Below are positions 32,689 through 40,781 of a stretch of 64,000 nt of DNA, piece after piece; the first letter of the stretch is position 1; each line of letters begins with the position of its first letter. Position numbers and translations under genes: made by a program. This DNA comes from Anthropogastromicrobium sp050944455 (GTDB taxonomy: Bacteria > Bacillota > Clostridia > Lachnospirales > Lachnospiraceae), in contig JBMNRC010000003.1 of the NCBI GenBank assembly GCA_050944455.1, forward strand, positions 62,001 to 126,000, written 5' to 3'. The notes under the pieces are model-generated. The model was given only the letters and a program-made list of their open reading frames with translations. It was not told where the DNA came from and ran no database searches.

Positions 32689-33639
32689 ATGGATATCAGC
32701 GCAAAGACAGGCGGAATCCGGGAGGAAAGCGGGAGCGAGTCGGAAGCGCACGGCACTGCGCCGCGGTGCGGAGTCTGTTTCCGCCATTGCCGGATCCCGG
32801 AGGGGCGGGCCGGCGCGTGCCGGGCGAGAGTGAACCGCGGCGGAAAGATCGTTCCCGCGAACTACGGCGTCGTGACAGCCCTGGCGCTGGATCCGATCGA
32901 AAAAAAGCCGCTGCGCCGCTTTGAGCCGGGAAGCCGGATCCTTTCAGTCGGAAGCTACGGCTGCAACCTGCGCTGCCCTTTCTGCCAGAACTACGAGATC
33001 TCAACGGCCGGGGAGAATTCCCCCGGGCTGATCTCCTATGCGGAACCTGCCGGAAGGAATATCCGCCTCGATACCAGGAAGATCAGCCCCGTGGAACTTG
33101 TCTCGCTGGCTGATTCCCTGCGTCCCGGGGGAAACATCGGCCTCGCCTTCACCTACAACGAGCCTCTGGTCGGGTGGGAGTACGTCAGGGACGCTGCGGC
33201 GCTGAGCCATGAGAAAGGCCTGAAAAACGTGATGGTCACCAATGGAACCGCGTCCCGTGACGTGCTGCGGCAGCTTCTTCCCCTGATTGACGCGATGAAT
33301 ATCGATCTGAAGGGGTTTTCCGGGGATTTTTACCGGGATTACCTGGGCGGCGATCTGGCCATGGTCAGGGAATTTATCGCGGAAGCGGCGGAGCACTGCC
33401 ACGTGGAGCTCACGACACTGATCATCCCCGGGAAGAATGACCGGGAGGAGGAGATGCTTGCCGAGGCGGAGTGGATTGCTTCGCTGAACCGCGGACGAGG
33501 GGAGGAAATCCCGCTTCATATCAGCCGGTATTTTCCCCGCTACCGGGAGACGGAGAAGGCGACGGATGTTCCGGCGGTTTACCGGCTTGCTCAGGCCGCG
33601 CGGAAATATCTCAGGTATGTGTACACGGGGAACTGCTGA
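32689..33639 (+). CDS. AmmeMemoRadiSam system radical SAM enzyme
   Basis: Radical SAM protein of 316 residues, related to pyruvate formate-lyase-activating enzymes. The cluster motif is CNLRCPFC (C92, C96, C99, spacing C-x3-C-x2-C), preceded by an N-terminal cysteine set CGVCFRHC and AGACRARV that may hold a second metal site. Further family features are GLAFTYNEPLVGWEYV and MNIDLKGFSGDFYRDY. It begins 20 bp after the Memo/AMMECR1 fusion with GGAAGGAGG upstream, so the pair is an operon. The reaction and substrate of this system are not established; the proximity predicts that the fusion protein is substrate, partner or downstream enzyme. Confidence 0.93.
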   Translation: MDISAKTGGIREESGSESEAHGTAPRCGVCFRHCRIPEGRAGACRARVNRGGKIVPANYGVVTALALDPIEKKPLRRFEPGSRILSVGSYGCNLRCPFCQNYEISTAGENSPGLISYAEPAGRNIRLDTRKISPVELVSLADSLRPGGNIGLAFTYNEPLVGWEYVRDAAALSHEKGLKNVMVTNGTASRDVLRQLLPLIDAMNIDLKGFSGDFYRDYLGGDLAMVREFIAEAAEHCHVELTTLIIPGKNDREEEMLAEAEWIASLNRGRGEEIPLHISRYFPRYRETEKATDVPAVYRLAQAARKYLRYVYTGNC

Positions 33640-33760
33640 GATCTTCTTCTCTGAAAAATCGGGGAAAACCTTATAAACTGGCTGCCCCGGAGGAACGAAA
33701 GCAGAGATCTCTGCACAATTGAAGGAAAACGCATCTGAACGGATCCCTGTCCGAAAATTC

Positions 33761-33806
33761 TGCGCCCGGGATACCCATGGAAAATACCGTGGGCATTCCG
33801 GGCGCA
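33761..33806 (+). other. 20-bp imperfect hairpin in the 436-bp rSAM-metY interval
   Basis: TGCGCCCGGGATACCCATGG (33761-33780) pairs with 33787-33806 over 20 positions, the three mismatches being G-U type in RNA. No T run follows directly. A short CGCTGATCAGCG palindrome with a T5 tail follows at 33833-33849 and may end the radical SAM transcript. The interval carries no supported gene. Confidence 0.5.
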
Positions 33807-33946
33807 GTCATTGCATCCAGGAACCCGCAGACCGCTGATCAGCGTTTTTGCAGGATGAACCGTTGAAAATCCGGAAGACAATCCACAGGGAAACCGGCCA
33901 GATGAATTATCAGAAAAACCTATATCCAGATCAAAACAATAGGAAT

Positions 33947-33975
33947 TAGACAGAGCCAATGTTCCATGTTACTAT
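33947..33975 (+). promoter_or_regulatory. Promoter of metY
   Basis: TAGACA (33947-33952), 17 bp, TACTAT (33970-33975), with TG at 33967-33968 making an extended -10. The leader is about 95 nt; I do not see S-box (SAM-I) riboswitch motifs in it. Confidence 0.65.
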
Positions 33976-34075
33976 TCAGCTGTCAGAAAGAGAAACAGAT
34001 TCCCGTCCGGACCGCTGAGGCCTGCAGGCTGCGTTATCCGGAGATCACAGAGAATGGCTGAGGAGGATATGAAAT

Positions 34076-35386
34076 ATGGCAAAGAAACATCTGGCAGACA
34101 GAAAACCAGGATTTGATACGCTTGCGCTGCATGTCGGGCAGGAACAGCCGGATCCGGCGACCGGGGCCAGAGCGGTCCCGATCTACCAGACAACGTCCTA
34201 TGTCTTCAGGAATTCGGACCACGCGGAGGCGAGGTTCGGGCTGAAAGACGCGGGCAATATCTACGGGCGCCTGACCAATCCGACGGAGGACGTTTTTGAG
34301 AAGAGAATCGCCGCCCTGGAGGGAGGTGCAGCCGCCCTGGCCACCGCTTCCGGTGCGGCTGCCGTTACTTATGCGTTCAAGGCTGTCGCGCACAACGGAG
34401 ACCACATCGTTTCCGCGAAGAATATCTACGGCGGAACCTACAACTTCCTGCGGCATACTTTCCCGGACTACGGCGTGACGACGACATTTGTCGATCCGTC
34501 CGACCTGAAGGCCGCCGAGGCTGCCATCCGGCCGAACACCAAGGCTCTGTATGCCGAATCCCTGGGCAATCCGAACGGGGAGGTTCTCGATGTCGAGGCG
34601 TGGGCTGAACTGGCGCACCGCCACGGACTTCCGCTGATCATCGACAATACCTTCGCGACGCCTGTTCTTCTCCGCCCGATCGAGTACGGCGCGGATATCG
34701 TTGTCCACTCCGCGACCAAGTTCATCGGAGGACACGGAACCACCCTTGGCGGCGTCATCGTCGACGCCGGCAGGTTCGACTGGGCGGCCTCCGATAAATG
34801 GCCGTGGCTGACGGAGCCGAATCCTTCCTATCACGGCATCAGCTTCGCGAAAGACGCGGCGCCTGCTGTAATCGCCGCCTATCTCCGCGCCATCACGATC
34901 CGCGACGAAGGCGCGACGCTCTCACCGTTCAACGCGTTCCTTCTTCTCCAGGGCGTGGAAACTCTTTCGCTGCGCGTCGAAAGGCACGTACAGAACGCGC
35001 TTAAGGTGGTCGATTACCTGAGCCGCCATCCGCAGGTGGAGTATGTCTCGCATCCGGCGGTGTCGAAAGACCCGGTGCAGCAGGCGCTCTACAAAAAATA
35101 TTACCCGAACGGCGGAGGATCGATTTTTACGTTTGACATCAGGGGTGACGAGAGAAAAGCCAAGGATTTTATTGACAGCCTGGAGCTTTTCTCTCTGCTG
35201 GCCAATGTCGCGGACGTCAAATCGCTGGCCATCCATCCGGCGTCCACCACGCATTCCGAGTGCAGCGAAGAGGAACTGCTGGATCAGGGTATCCGCAAAA
35301 ACACGATACGCCTCTCCATCGGCGTCGAGAATATTGAGGATATCATCGAGGACCTCGACGAAGCGTTCAAAGCGGTCGCTGACTGA
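34076..35386 (+). CDS. metY: O-acetylhomoserine aminocarboxypropyltransferase (sulfhydrylase)
   Basis: PLP enzyme that uses sulfide and O-acetylhomoserine to make homocysteine for methionine synthesis. At 436 residues it fits MetY better than the shorter cystathionine gamma-synthases or lyases (about 380-400). The PLP lysine lies in HSATKFIGGHGT (K215). Other family segments are YQTTSYVF, YGRLTNPTEDVFEKRIAALEGG, ESLGNPNGEVLDVEAWAELAH and the C-terminal IHPASTTHSECSEEELLDQGI, RLSIGVENIEDII. ATG 34076 follows GAGGAGG by 6-7 bases. It is monocistronic, with its own promoter and terminator. Confidence 0.95.
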   Translation: MAKKHLADRKPGFDTLALHVGQEQPDPATGARAVPIYQTTSYVFRNSDHAEARFGLKDAGNIYGRLTNPTEDVFEKRIAALEGGAAALATASGAAAVTYAFKAVAHNGDHIVSAKNIYGGTYNFLRHTFPDYGVTTTFVDPSDLKAAEAAIRPNTKALYAESLGNPNGEVLDVEAWAELAHRHGLPLIIDNTFATPVLLRPIEYGADIVVHSATKFIGGHGTTLGGVIVDAGRFDWAASDKWPWLTEPNPSYHGISFAKDAAPAVIAAYLRAITIRDEGATLSPFNAFLLLQGVETLSLRVERHVQNALKVVDYLSRHPQVEYVSHPAVSKDPVQQALYKKYYPNGGGSIFTFDIRGDERKAKDFIDSLELFSLLANVADVKSLAIHPASTTHSECSEEELLDQGIRKNTIRLSIGVENIEDIIEDLDEAFKAVAD

Positions 35387-35403
35387 CCGCTGAAGTTTTT
35401 TGA

Positions 35404-35430
35404 AAAGCCCGGCATCCGCCGGGCTTTATT
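35404..35430 (+). terminator. Rho-independent terminator of metY
   Basis: AAAGCCCGGC/GCCGGGCTTT, a perfect 10-bp stem with loop ATCC and a following TATT. Confidence 0.85.
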
Positions 35431-35557
35431 CGTTTTTACCATATCTGCGCCGCATTCCGGTGGTATTTCCGGATGACAGGATCTGATTCCGGCGCCGGAT
35501 GTCCCGGCAGATCCGCCGGGCCCGGAAGCGGCGCTTCTGTCCGAAGGCGCCAGACTA

Positions 35558-35586
35558 TTGCATTTGAGCGGCAAGTTGGGTAAAAT
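35558..35586 (+). promoter_or_regulatory. Promoter of hisS
   Basis: TTGCAT (35558-35563), 17 bp, TAAAAT (35581-35586); predicted start near 35593, leaving a 125-nt leader. Confidence 0.7.
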
Positions 35587-35595
35587 TATTCAGGC

Positions 35596-35655
35596 CGGCC
35601 AGAAATTCCGTAATTTGCGGCCGTTTCGGCAGAAGATAATTCTGCCGCATTTTCT
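35596..35655 (+). promoter_or_regulatory. Tandem hairpins at the 5' end of the hisS leader
   Basis: Hairpin A: CGGCC/GGCCG outer stem (35596-35600 and 35619-35623) with inner AAATT/AATTT. Hairpin B: CGGCAGAA/TTCTGCCG (35627-35634 and 35640-35647) followed by CATTTTC, which is attenuator-like. No T-box sequence (GGTGGNACCGCG) is present. Confidence 0.45.
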
Positions 35656-35717
35656 GAGGAGGAGGAGAACGGTTGCCCTCCCCGCCGGAAGCGGCGGAGG
35701 TACCGTACCAGTAATTT

Positions 35718-36986
35718 ATGCCATTGAAGAAAAAGCCGGTTACCGGCATGAAGGACATTCTGCCGGCGGAGATGGAAATCCGCGATTACTGCATTTCCGT
35801 CATCAAGCAGACTTACGCGGGATTCGGCTTCCAGAGCATCGAGACGCCCTGCGTGGAGAGCATAGAAAACCTGACGTCCAAATCGGGCGGGGACAATGAA
35901 AAGCTGATTTTCAAAATCCTGAAGCGCGGGGAAAAGCTCAATCTAGAAAACGCGCGGAGCGAGGCCGACCTCGTGGACGGAGGCCTGCGCTATGATCTGA
36001 CCGTTCCGCTCGTCCGTTATTACTGCAATCATGAGAACGAGCTTCCCAATCCGTTCAAAGCGCTGCAGATGGGAAATGTCTGGCGCGCCGACCGCCCGCA
36101 GAAGGGCAGGTACCGCCAGTTTATGCAGTGCGATATCGATATCATCGGGGAGCCGACCAACCTGGCCGAGATCGAGCTGATTCTCGCGACGACCACCACG
36201 CTCGGCCGTCTCGGGTTTCACGGTTTCCAGATCCGCATCAACGAGCGCCGGATCCTGAAAGCAATGGCGAAGTATTCCGGCTTCCCCGAAGAACGCTTTG
36301 ACGAGGTTTTCATTATTCTCGACAAGATGGACAAAATCGGGCTGGAAGGCGTGAAGCAGGAGCTTCTGGATTCCGGGTTCGGCGAGGAACCGGTCGCCCG
36401 GTACACCGGGCTGTTCGACGGTATGCAGCAGGCAGAGGACAAGCTGGCCTTTCTGGAAGAAAAACTGAGCGGGGTTATCGAACCGGACATCATCCCGACG
36501 CTGCGCGAGACTGTCCGCACGGTGGAGGAGACGAAGCAGGCCGATTTCGAGATGGTCTTCGACCCGACGATCGTGCGCGGAATGAGCTACTACACAGGGA
36601 CAATCTTCGAGATCGCCATGCCGGAGCTCGGCATCTCGTGCGGAGGCGGCGGCCGTTACGACGGCATGGTCGGAAAATTCACGGGGAAGGACGTTCCGGC
36701 GTGCGGATTCTCGATCGGCTTCGAGCGCATCATCCTGCTTCTGATGGAGCAGGGATTCCAGGTTCCCGGAAAACCCGAAAAGGAGGCATTTCTTCTTGAA
36801 AAGGACCTGCCTTCGGACAGACTCACGGAGGCAATCCGGGAGGCGCAGAAACTGCGCTCGGAAGGGAAGGACGTGCTCGTGGTCCGGATGAACAAGAACA
36901 AAAAATTCCAGAAACAGTCGCTGGCCGATCAGGGCTACACAAAGTTCCAGGAATTCTACCGGGAGCCGAAGGAACAGAAGGGATAA
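35718..36986 (+). CDS. hisS: Histidyl-tRNA synthetase
   Basis: Class II synthetase charging tRNA-His, 422 residues as usual. It starts KKKPVTGMKDILPAEM. Motif 2 is MGNVWRADRPQKGRYRQFMQCDID (the histidine/ATP-binding arginine region). The HisS-specific stretch GMSYYTGTIFEI and the motif 3 region CGGGGRYDGMVGKF...PACGFSIGFERI follow, then a short anticodon-binding domain. ATG 35718 is the first possible start because an in-frame TAA lies at 35712-35714. The nearest GGAGG is 17 bases away, unusually far, so translation may depend on leader folding. aspS follows after 136 bp. Confidence 0.96.
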   Translation: MPLKKKPVTGMKDILPAEMEIRDYCISVIKQTYAGFGFQSIETPCVESIENLTSKSGGDNEKLIFKILKRGEKLNLENARSEADLVDGGLRYDLTVPLVRYYCNHENELPNPFKALQMGNVWRADRPQKGRYRQFMQCDIDIIGEPTNLAEIELILATTTTLGRLGFHGFQIRINERRILKAMAKYSGFPEERFDEVFIILDKMDKIGLEGVKQELLDSGFGEEPVARYTGLFDGMQQAEDKLAFLEEKLSGVIEPDIIPTLRETVRTVEETKQADFEMVFDPTIVRGMSYYTGTIFEIAMPELGISCGGGGRYDGMVGKFTGKDVPACGFSIGFERIILLLMEQGFQVPGKPEKEAFLLEKDLPSDRLTEAIREAQKLRSEGKDVLVVRMNKNKKFQKQSLADQGYTKFQEFYREPKEQKG

Positions 36987-36999
36987 TTTCTGAGCGGTT

Positions 37000-37081
37000 C
37001 CGGAGCCCGCGGCTCCGGCGGAGTTCAGGCTGAAAATTTTTCCGCCGTCACGAGCGGTTTCCCGTTCCCGGGTTTCCGCTT
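37000..37081 (+). other. GC hairpins between hisS and aspS
   Basis: A perfect 8-bp stem CCGGAGCC/GGCTCCGG (37000-37018) without a T run, then AGCGG/CCGCT arms with inner CCCG/CGGG (37054-37081). They could be a weak terminator and a leader structure for aspS. No promoter is clear, so hisS-aspS read-through is possible. Confidence 0.4.
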
Positions 37082-37122
37082 CGCGCAGCCGACGAATGAA
37101 GATAAATCAGAGGAGAACAATT

Positions 37123-38913
37123 ATGATGCAGTCACGCACGCACACCTGCGGAGAACTCAGGATCTCCGACGTGGGCAAAAAGGTTACCCTTTCCGGCTGG
37201 CTCGAAAACCTCCGTGTGGTCTCATCCAGCCTCGGTTTTGCGGTTATCCGGGATTTTTACGGAACCACCCAGGCCGTGATCGAGACGGAAGAGATGATGT
37301 CAGAATTCAGGAGCATCACCAAGGAATCCACCCTCACCGTCACCGGGACGGTGAGGGAGAGAAGTTCCAAAAACCCGAAGCAGGCCACCGGGGATATTGA
37401 GGTGGTTCCGGACAGCGTAAAAGTTCTGGGGCGCTGCTATCACAATGAGCTTCCGTTCGAGATCAACCGGAGCCTGGAAGCAGACGAGTCAACGCGCCTG
37501 AAGTACCGCTACCTTGACCTCAGAAACCCTGCGGTCAAAAAGAACATTATTCTCAGAAGCAAGGTCATCGCGGCTCTCCGCCAGTCGATGATGGATCACG
37601 GTTTCCTGGAAATCACCACGCCGATCCTGACCGCGTCTTCGCCGGAAGGCGCGAGGGACTATCTGGTTCCGGCTAGAAAGCACCCGGGCCAGTTCTACGC
37701 CCTACCTCAGGCTCCGCAGCAGTTCAAGCAGCTGCTCATGACCGCCGGCTTCGACCGCTATTTCCAGATCGCCCCGTGCTTCCGTGACGAGGACGCCAGG
37801 GGCGACCGCTCGCCGGGAGAATTCTATCAGCTGGATATGGAGATGGCGTTCGCCGGCCAGGAGGATGTTTTCGCGGTTCTGGAAGACGTTCTTCCCCCGA
37901 TTTTCGCGAAGTACGGTACCTACAGCCGGGCTTCCTCGGCGCCGTTCGTCCGGATCCCCTACAGCACGGCCATGGAGAAATACGGATCCGACAAACCGGA
38001 TCTTCGCATTGACCTCACCGTGCAGGATGTGACTGAGCTTTTCACCGACTGCGGTTTCCCGCCGTTTGCCGCCGGGAATACCATCAAGGCGGTTGTCGTC
38101 AGCGGGTTCCAGGGAACCAGAAAATTCATCGATAAGACACTTGCGGACGTCGAGGTGCAGGCCGGCCATAAGCCGTACTGGTTCCGCGTCGATGATGCCG
38201 GGACCGTGACGGGCGGAATCAGCAAGTTTGTCAAACCCATTGAGCAGAAGGTCAGGAAGGCCCTGAACCTGAACGCGGGTGATTTCGTCGCGCTGTCCGC
38301 CGGGAAGAAGACTGACGCGCAGAAGACGGCCGGCGTCCTGGTCAAGACTCTCGGCGCTGCTGTACCGGGCCATATGGACAAAGAGCAGTATGCGTTCTGC
38401 TGGGTCGTCGACTTCCCGATGTATGAGATCGGGGAGGAGTCCGGCCAGCTCGAGTTCTGCCATAACCCGTTCTCCATGCCTGCCGGCGGCCTGGATACCC
38501 TGCTGAAAGCCGAGAGAGGGGAGATTGACCCGCTGACCATCACCGCTGACCAGTACGATCTGGTGGTCAACGGCGTGGAACTCTCCTCCGGGGCGGTGCG
38601 GAACCACGATCCCGAGATCATGGTCAAAGCATTCGAACTTGTCCGCCTGGGCGAGGAAGACGTGAAAAAGCGCTTCCCGGCCATGTACAGCGCGTTCAGC
38701 TACGGGGCTCCGCCTCATGCCGGCATCGCGCCCGGAATCGACCGCATGGTCATGCTGCTCGCGGGACAGGACTCCATCCGCGAGGTCATTCCGTTCCCGA
38801 TGAACAAGAATGCCCAGGATGTGATGATGGGCGCTCCTTCCGAGGTGACGGAGCAGCAGCTGAAGGAACTGCATATCAGGGTTGATCTCGATGAAGACGC
38901 CGGGAAGGAGTAA
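37123..38913 (+). CDS. aspS: Aspartyl-tRNA synthetase (bacterial type)
   Basis: Class IIb synthetase, 596 residues, the bacterial length with GAD insert. N-terminal OB anticodon domain (GWLENLRVVSSSLGFAVIRDF), motif 1/2 region with TPILTASSPEGARDYLVP and FRDEDARGDRSPGEFYQLDMEM, the GAD-like insertion (about 37.95-38.35 kb) and motif 3 PPHAGIAPGIDRMVMLLAG. The sequence QPQQFKQLL follows the YALPQA signature. ATG 37123 follows AGAGGAGAACAATT; a second ATG follows immediately. Its stop is 2 bases before prsW, whose ribosome site GGGAAGGAG lies in the aspS tail. Confidence 0.96.
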   Translation: MMQSRTHTCGELRISDVGKKVTLSGWLENLRVVSSSLGFAVIRDFYGTTQAVIETEEMMSEFRSITKESTLTVTGTVRERSSKNPKQATGDIEVVPDSVKVLGRCYHNELPFEINRSLEADESTRLKYRYLDLRNPAVKKNIILRSKVIAALRQSMMDHGFLEITTPILTASSPEGARDYLVPARKHPGQFYALPQAPQQFKQLLMTAGFDRYFQIAPCFRDEDARGDRSPGEFYQLDMEMAFAGQEDVFAVLEDVLPPIFAKYGTYSRASSAPFVRIPYSTAMEKYGSDKPDLRIDLTVQDVTELFTDCGFPPFAAGNTIKAVVVSGFQGTRKFIDKTLADVEVQAGHKPYWFRVDDAGTVTGGISKFVKPIEQKVRKALNLNAGDFVALSAGKKTDAQKTAGVLVKTLGAAVPGHMDKEQYAFCWVVDFPMYEIGEESGQLEFCHNPFSMPAGGLDTLLKAERGEIDPLTITADQYDLVVNGVELSSGAVRNHDPEIMVKAFELVRLGEEDVKKRFPAMYSAFSYGAPPHAGIAPGIDRMVMLLAGQDSIREVIPFPMNKNAQDVMMGAPSEVTEQQLKELHIRVDLDEDAGKE

Positions 38914-38915
38914 AG

Positions 38916-39635
38916 ATGTTTATTCTTACCTATACGCTGCAGATCCTGATGATCTATGTGCTTGTCGCGATCGTTCCCGCGCTGTTCCTCCTGGTTTACA
39001 TCTACAGGCAGGACAAGGTCGACAAGGAACCGGTCGGGCTGATCGGAAACCTGCTGCTTCAGGGCGTGTTCGCCGCGCTGGTTTCGATTGTCCTGGAACT
39101 GATCGGGGAGGCCATCCTGCCCAACCTGATCAGCGAGGACAACCCGATGTACGAGATTGTTCTCGCGTTCATGGTCGTCGCCCTCGTCGAGGAGGGAAGC
39201 AAGTTCTTCTTCCTGCGCAGGAAAACCTGGCATAATCCGGAGTTCAACTACCGGTTCGACGGGATTGTCTACGCGGTTTCGGTTTCCCTCGGCTTTGCGG
39301 CTTTCGAAAACATCGAGTACGTTTTCCGCTACGGCCTGTCCGTAGCCCCGACGAGAGCGCTTCTTTCCATTCCCGGTCACATGGGCTTTGCCGTGTTTAT
39401 GGGTTATTTTTACGGCCGGGCCAAACTGTACGACAACATCGGCGACCGCGAAAAAGCGGTTATTTTCCAGATTCTCGGCGTGGTTTCGGCGGTCTTCCTG
39501 CACGGCTTCTACGACGCGTGCGCGATGAAGGGAACAACGACGGCCACTGTGCTGTTTGTGATCTTCGTGGCGGCGATGTATTTCATCGTTTTCAACCTGG
39601 TCAGGCATGAATCCCGGACGGATGAGCCGGTGTGA
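38916..39635 (+). CDS. prsW: PrsW family intramembrane metalloprotease
   Basis: Predicted multi-pass membrane protease, 239 residues with seven to eight hydrophobic segments. The conserved motifs are VALVEEGSKFFFL (E92/E93), FAAFENIEY, PGHMGFAVFMG and LHGFYDACA, which together supply Glu and His residues for a metal site as in the CAAX-protease-like superfamily. In Bacillus subtilis PrsW performs site-1 cleavage of the RsiW anti-sigma factor; the target here is unknown and no sigma/anti-sigma pair is in the window. It starts 2 bases after the aspS stop, implying coupled translation. Confidence 0.9.
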   Translation: MFILTYTLQILMIYVLVAIVPALFLLVYIYRQDKVDKEPVGLIGNLLLQGVFAALVSIVLELIGEAILPNLISEDNPMYEIVLAFMVVALVEEGSKFFFLRRKTWHNPEFNYRFDGIVYAVSVSLGFAAFENIEYVFRYGLSVAPTRALLSIPGHMGFAVFMGYFYGRAKLYDNIGDREKAVIFQILGVVSAVFLHGFYDACAMKGTTTATVLFVIFVAAMYFIVFNLVRHESRTDEPV

Positions 39636-39643
39636 TTTTTTTC

Positions 39644-39667
39644 GGGCGGCGCTTTATCGCGCCGCCC
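39644..39667 (+). terminator. Hairpin after prsW
   Basis: GGGCGGCGC/GCGCCGCCC, a perfect 9-bp stem. The T run lies before rather than after it, so termination would be weak. Confidence 0.45.
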
Positions 39668-39841
39668 TATCTGCTTTCCTGAAAGGATACTCCATCGTTT
39701 TTGCTGAACGGTTCCCGAAATATTTCAGGGGAATGGCGCGCTGCGGCCTGATACAGTAAGCGCATTTTTTCTGAACAAGACTGATTGTTCCGGCCTGAGA
39801 CCAGGCAGCGCGTTTCTTCCGAAACCGGAACATGGACTGAC

Positions 39842-39870
39842 CCCCGGCAGGTTTTCCTGCCGGGGTTTTC
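39842..39870 (+). terminator. Strong orphan terminator between prsW and the VTC gene
   Basis: CCCCGGCAGG/CCTGCCGGGG (39842-39851 and 39856-39865) with loop TTTT and tail TTTTC. About 175 nt without a gene separate it from the hairpin after prsW. Confidence 0.85.
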
Positions 39871-39906
39871 AATCATTCACAGAATTTACATATTCTTTTC
39901 AAAGAA

Positions 39907-39934
39907 CTGACATTCGGATCCTGTACATTATAAC
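39907..39934 (+). promoter_or_regulatory. Promoter of the VTC-DUF4956 operon
   Basis: CTGACA (39907-39912), 16 bp, TATAAC (39929-39934), leader about 45 nt. Confidence 0.6.
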
Positions 39935-39986
39935 AAACCGTGAAGTTGTTTATGCGGTTCAATGATGACTGAAAGTGAGGTACCGG

Positions 39987-40781
39987 ATGGCTCAGGAGCG
40001 ATTTCAGAGAGTAGAAAAGAAATATCTGGTCACGGAAAAACAGATGGCGATGCTGATGCCCGCCATTCAGGAATATATGCAGCCGGATCGGTATACCGAT
40101 TATTCTGTGCTGAATCTTTATTTTGACAATGAAAACTATACGATGTTCAGGACGTCGATCGACAAGCCGTGCTACAAGGAAAAACTGAGGCTTCGCTCTT
40201 ACGGGATCCCGTCGGACGATTCCCCGGTTTATCTTGAAATCAAAAAGAAATACTGCGGAATCGTCTACAAACGGAGAACCGAACTGACACTTGCCGAGGC
40301 GGTGGATTACATCGATTATGACATCTATCCCCGTGAAGACAGTCAGATCATGCGGGAAATCGACTATATGAAAAGGTTCTACGACTGCATTCCCCGGGCC
40401 ATGATTTCCTACCGGAGGCAGGCGTTCTGCGGAATCTCCGATCCCGAACTCAGACTGACGCTGGATACGGATCTCCGCGGCAGAAACCGCGAGCTGGATC
40501 TCGCGAAAGGAAATCACGGGGATCTGATTATCCCGGACGGGCGCATCCTGATGGAGGTGAAAATCCCCGGAGCCCTGCCGATGTGGATGGCAGATCTGTT
40601 TACGGAATGCGGACTTGTCATGGTGTCGTTTTCAAAGATCGGAACCTATTACCGGGAATATCTTTCCGACGCGTACAGGCGGAGAAGCCAGTTCTCCGGC
40701 CTGATTACCAATAAGGAATTCCAGGCCAGGCGGCGGAAAAACGCCGCGGCCAGGCAGCAGAATATGGAGGCTTACGTATGA
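39987..40781 (+). CDS. VTC-domain (polyphosphate polymerase-like) protein
   Basis: Cytoplasmic protein of 264 residues with the VTC/CYTH-like tunnel domain, known in yeast Vtc4 to make polyphosphate from ATP. Basic and acidic signature residues are visible: RVEKKYLVT (strand 1), LYFDNENYTMFR, YKEKLRLRSYG, VYLEIKKKYCGIVYKRR, MISYRRQAFCG, LRLTLDTDL and the late LMEVKIPGALPMW. ATG 39987 follows GTGAGG; an in-frame GTG at 39975 is part of that ribosome site. The gene overlaps the DUF4956 gene by 4 bases (ATGA). No cytoplasmic-membrane anchor is present, so the DUF4956 partner may supply it. Confidence 0.88.
   Translation: MAQERFQRVEKKYLVTEKQMAMLMPAIQEYMQPDRYTDYSVLNLYFDNENYTMFRTSIDKPCYKEKLRLRSYGIPSDDSPVYLEIKKKYCGIVYKRRTELTLAEAVDYIDYDIYPREDSQIMREIDYMKRFYDCIPRAMISYRRQAFCGISDPELRLTLDTDLRGRNRELDLAKGNHGDLIIPDGRILMEVKIPGALPMWMADLFTECGLVMVSFSKIGTYYREYLSDAYRRRSQFSGLITNKEFQARRRKNAAARQQNMEAYV

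Noticed and set aside
34000..34075. SAM-I (S-box) riboswitch upstream of metY
   Set aside because: The conserved S-box helices and GA-rich core are not found; only a plain promoter and short leader are seen.
35590..35717. Histidine T-box upstream of hisS
   Set aside because: The GGTGGNACCGCG antiterminator core is absent, and GGAGGTACCG at the end of the leader is not followed by the expected structure.
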